A stretch of 64,000 bases of DNA. It comes from CALVGQ01 sp031551965. Lineage in GTDB: Bacteria; Bacillota_I; Bacilli_A; Erysipelotrichales; Erysipelotrichaceae. The stretch is from assembly GCA_031551965.1 (NCBI GenBank), contig JAVBMW010000001.1, positions 1 through 64,000 on the forward strand, read 5' to 3'. Below, piece after piece: positions 62,602 to 64,000 of the stretch (within the stretch, counting starts at the first letter, position 1; each line of letters starts with the position of its first letter). The notes beneath the pieces were generated by a model that had not been told where the DNA came from, did not search any database, and saw nothing but the letters and a program-made list of their open reading frames with translations. The position numbers were made by a program, and so were the translations under genes.

Positions 62602-62898
62602 TTACCTTTTTAAAGACCTTTTCCTTGTAGACAATTTCAAATCTTGCATTTGTTTTCCTACAGCATCATCTTTTGCAATCAATAATAAATCTTCATCCAG
62701 TCCGCCAATTGCATGTAAGACTGCTGCATAATTACCCATTGATACTTTTGGAGATCCTTTTTCAATTGACCACAATGTGGCTCTACTTATTCCAGCTCTT
62801 TGAGCGATGAGCTCAACTGATAAATTTCTTCTGAGTCTTGCTAATTTAATTTGATTTCCCATCTGTTCAATATAACCATTCGTTTTAGGCAGTAGCAT
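62602..62898 (-). CDS. hipB: HipB-family antitoxin (XRE-type HTH)
   Basis: 98 residues. HTH_3 domain at about 15-70 (IKLARLRRNLSVELIAQRAGISRATLWSIEKGSPKVSMGNY) and a basic C-terminal tail. It should neutralise HipA and repress the operon through repeats in the promoter. AAGGAG, 8 nt spacing. Confidence 0.92.
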   Translation of the reverse strand: MLLPKTNGYIEQMGNQIKLARLRRNLSVELIAQRAGISRATLWSIEKGSPKVSMGNYAAVLHAIGGLDEDLLLIAKDDAVGKQMQDLKLSTRKRSLKR

Positions 62899-62921
62899 TT
62901 ACATCACTCCTTATGTTTAAT

Positions 62922-62950
62922 ATTATAAACAAAACGTTCATATTTGTCAA
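62922..62950 (-). promoter_or_regulatory. hipBA promoter with putative operator repeats
   Basis: Consensus TTGACA (62945-62950), 17 nt, TATAAT (62922-62927) on the minus strand. Two direct AAACGTT repeats (plus-strand 62932-62938 and 62958-62964) flank the -35 at a 26-nt offset, and GTTTA...TAAAC (62915-62930) surrounds the -10; likely HipB sites. Confidence 0.8.
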
Positions 62951-62964
62951 TTATATTAAACGTT

Positions 62965-63334
62965 ATCTCGAGAGTTTACATGTCGCTCGATTTCACACGC
63001 GAAACGCTCTACATTAGTATTTATCCTTATAACAGCTATAATTTGTTGTAGAGTTCAAGATCATTTTTGATACAAACTGCTTGATCAACTGATAATTCAT
63101 CATAATAAAATCGCTGACTTTGTGAAATAGTTTTAGACACAAGGTACACCACCTTATCTTTATGATGTTATATTATCATGATACTTTTGTTAATATAAGT
63201 CTTGACTTTTCTAAATTTAATTGAATACTATTCAAGTTATTTATCAATACAAATCTATCTTTTTAGATAGTACCGAGAACTTCCCCATATAATAAAAAAG
63301 CCATGATTCTAGTCACAACTTTGCTTGATACAAA
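62965..63334. other. Gene-poor stretch between hipBA and the tRNA fragment
   Basis: Holds only a 34-codon ORF fragment (63036-63140) and a weak hairpin with T-run (minus, about 63292-63330). No complete gene. Confidence 0.5.
63036..63140 (-). pseudogene. Truncated N-terminal ORF, 34 residues, possibly transposase-like
   Basis: GTG at 63140 after GGTGGTG. Product starts MSKTISQSQRFYYDELS and ends NDLELYNKL before TAG. It reads like the start of a longer protein, perhaps a TnpB/OrfB-type transposase (aromatic-rich start and LxxYN), but nothing downstream continues it. Family assignment is tentative. Confidence 0.3.
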
Positions 63335-63384
63335 TGGCACCCTCGGCGGGAATTGAACCCACAACTAGCCCTTAGGAGGGGGAG
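63335..63384 (-). other. tRNA-Arg(CCU) 3'-half fragment (att-like)
   Basis: Minus strand: CCCTCCTAAGGG (anticodon arm, loop CTCCTAA, anticodon CCU), CTAG, T-arm GTGGG-TTCAATT-CCCGC, acceptor strand CGAGGGT, G and CCA. The D-arm and 5' acceptor are missing; their place is taken by the end of the DUF4143 gene. This is the half-tRNA that tRNA-targeting integrases leave. Confidence 0.85.
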
Positions 63385-64000
63385 TTAATCTTCTAACATC
63401 CATTTATAGGCGGGAACTACGTTAATTTCCAACCCATTTTCCTGTATTAAATCTTCCTCATCATAAGTTACTATTAAATTATTTATAATTGATTTAAACT
63501 CATTCAGTTTGACTAGTGCTTTTACTTCTCTTGCTTTTGTTTCATAATCTGAAATGGAATAGCTAACTTGTATCGCAAGAGATTCACTTGGAATATAAAA
63601 ATCTACCTCAACACCATTTTGATAATAAAAAACTTTATCCTGCCCATATTTTCTCAATAACTTGCAAGCAATTAGGTTTTCTAGTAGTGTAGTATCCGAA
63701 TCAATCAAGAATAGATTAAGCAAACCTGTATCCACAAAATAATATTTTGGATTCGCTAATTTATCAACTATTTTCGCTGCATAATTTTCAATTGAATTGA
63801 TTAAATATGATTCTTTACAGTAAGAGATATATTGAATAATTGTTGATTTACCCACTGTTACTCCAACGCTATTAATAATATTACTTAATCTACTAAAAGA
63901 AATAGGTGTACATACACTTTCAGCTATTTTTTTCATCATAATTTCAAGCGCTTTAGTATTTGAAATCGAATAACGTTTTACTATATCACCTAAAAATATT
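63385..64000 (-). CDS. AAA ATPase / DUF4143 protein, C-terminal part (runs off the window)
   Basis: The frame stays open to the right edge, so the N-terminal AAA domain lies outside. Visible: RYSI...KALEIMMKKIAESVCTPISFSRLSNIIN (winged helix), KSTIIQYISYCKESYL, then the DUF4143 nuclease-like domain (YYFVDTGLLN, LENLIACKLLRKY, VFYYQNGVEVDFYIP). Cellular role unknown. The stop is immediately before the tRNA fragment. Confidence 0.88.
   Translation of the reverse strand, partial: IFLGDIVKRYSISNTKALEIMMKKIAESVCTPISFSRLSNIINSVGVTVGKSTIIQYISYCKESYLINSIENYAAKIVDKLANPKYYFVDTGLLNLFLIDSDTTLLENLIACKLLRKYGQDKVFYYQNGVEVDFYIPSESLAIQVSYSISDYETKAREVKALVKLNEFKSIINNLIVTYDEEDLIQENGLEINVVPAYKWMLED

Noticed and set aside
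63335..63384. Complete tRNA-Arg gene
   Set aside because: Only the anticodon arm, T-arm and acceptor 3' strand are present; upstream is the end of a protein gene, with no D-arm or 5' acceptor strand.

Overview
The window is AT-rich chromosomal DNA from a low-G+C Gram-positive bacterium. The signs are near-consensus AGGAGG ribosome sites, TTGACA/TATAAT promoters, CcpA-type cre-like boxes, a CIRCE heat-shock operator, Gram-positive lipoproteins, PRD regulators and a VanZ protein. The gene content (anaerobic oxygen-sensitive class I fumarase, ferredoxin-type proteins, many PTS/ABC sugar genes, probable spore-wall proteins) fits an anaerobic gut Firmicute, perhaps Erysipelotrichia-like. That placement is inference. 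No complete rRNA or tRNA gene and no CRISPR array was seen.

Layout. 0-24 kb is mostly housekeeping: an amino-acid permease, HAD phosphatase, cyclophilin, RlmA, two-subunit fumarase, flavin reductase-like protein, HtpG behind a CIRCE box, a CDF cation exporter, a WYL regulator with a palindromic operator, M24 peptidase, MutY, a polysaccharide deacetylase, MFS transporter, a Crp/Fnr regulator divergent from a ferredoxin-like protein, a NADAR protein, and the Mg2+ P-type ATPase MgtA. MgtA is preceded by a 37-codon leader ORF ending in an acidic proline-rich tail. 24-32 kb holds three giant proteins built from peptidoglycan-binding modules (one SpoIID-like, one only modules, one with a GH18 domain), all without signal peptides and probably spore-associated. 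32-40 kb is a PTS sugar locus (tandem EIIB-EIIB, EIIC, ManA, GH1 phospho-glycosidase, AlsE-like epimerase) with a LicR-type and a LacI-type regulator facing each other over two perfect operators. 40-50 kb carries paired bactofilins, a hydrolase-LytTR-DUF3021 operon, an ankyrin protein of higher G+C, DUF378, a TetR/SDR pair, and a decaying SDR-TetR-EFR1 operon. 50-60 kb is a seven-gene sugar operon (CUT2-type ABC transporter, beta-phosphoglucomutase, GH3, GH78) with a divergent AraC regulator. 61-64 kb has hipBA and the 3' part of an AAA/DUF4143 gene.

The most notable structures are the MgtL-like leader upstream of mgtA and the chain of tRNA-Arg(CCU) 3'-half fragments at about 63.36 kb and 61.32 kb, with a third diverged hairpin mimic at about 50.08 kb. 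Each lies directly at the stop codon of a minus-strand gene and bounds a cassette (hipBA; the sugar operon). This looks like serial integration at one tRNA gene.
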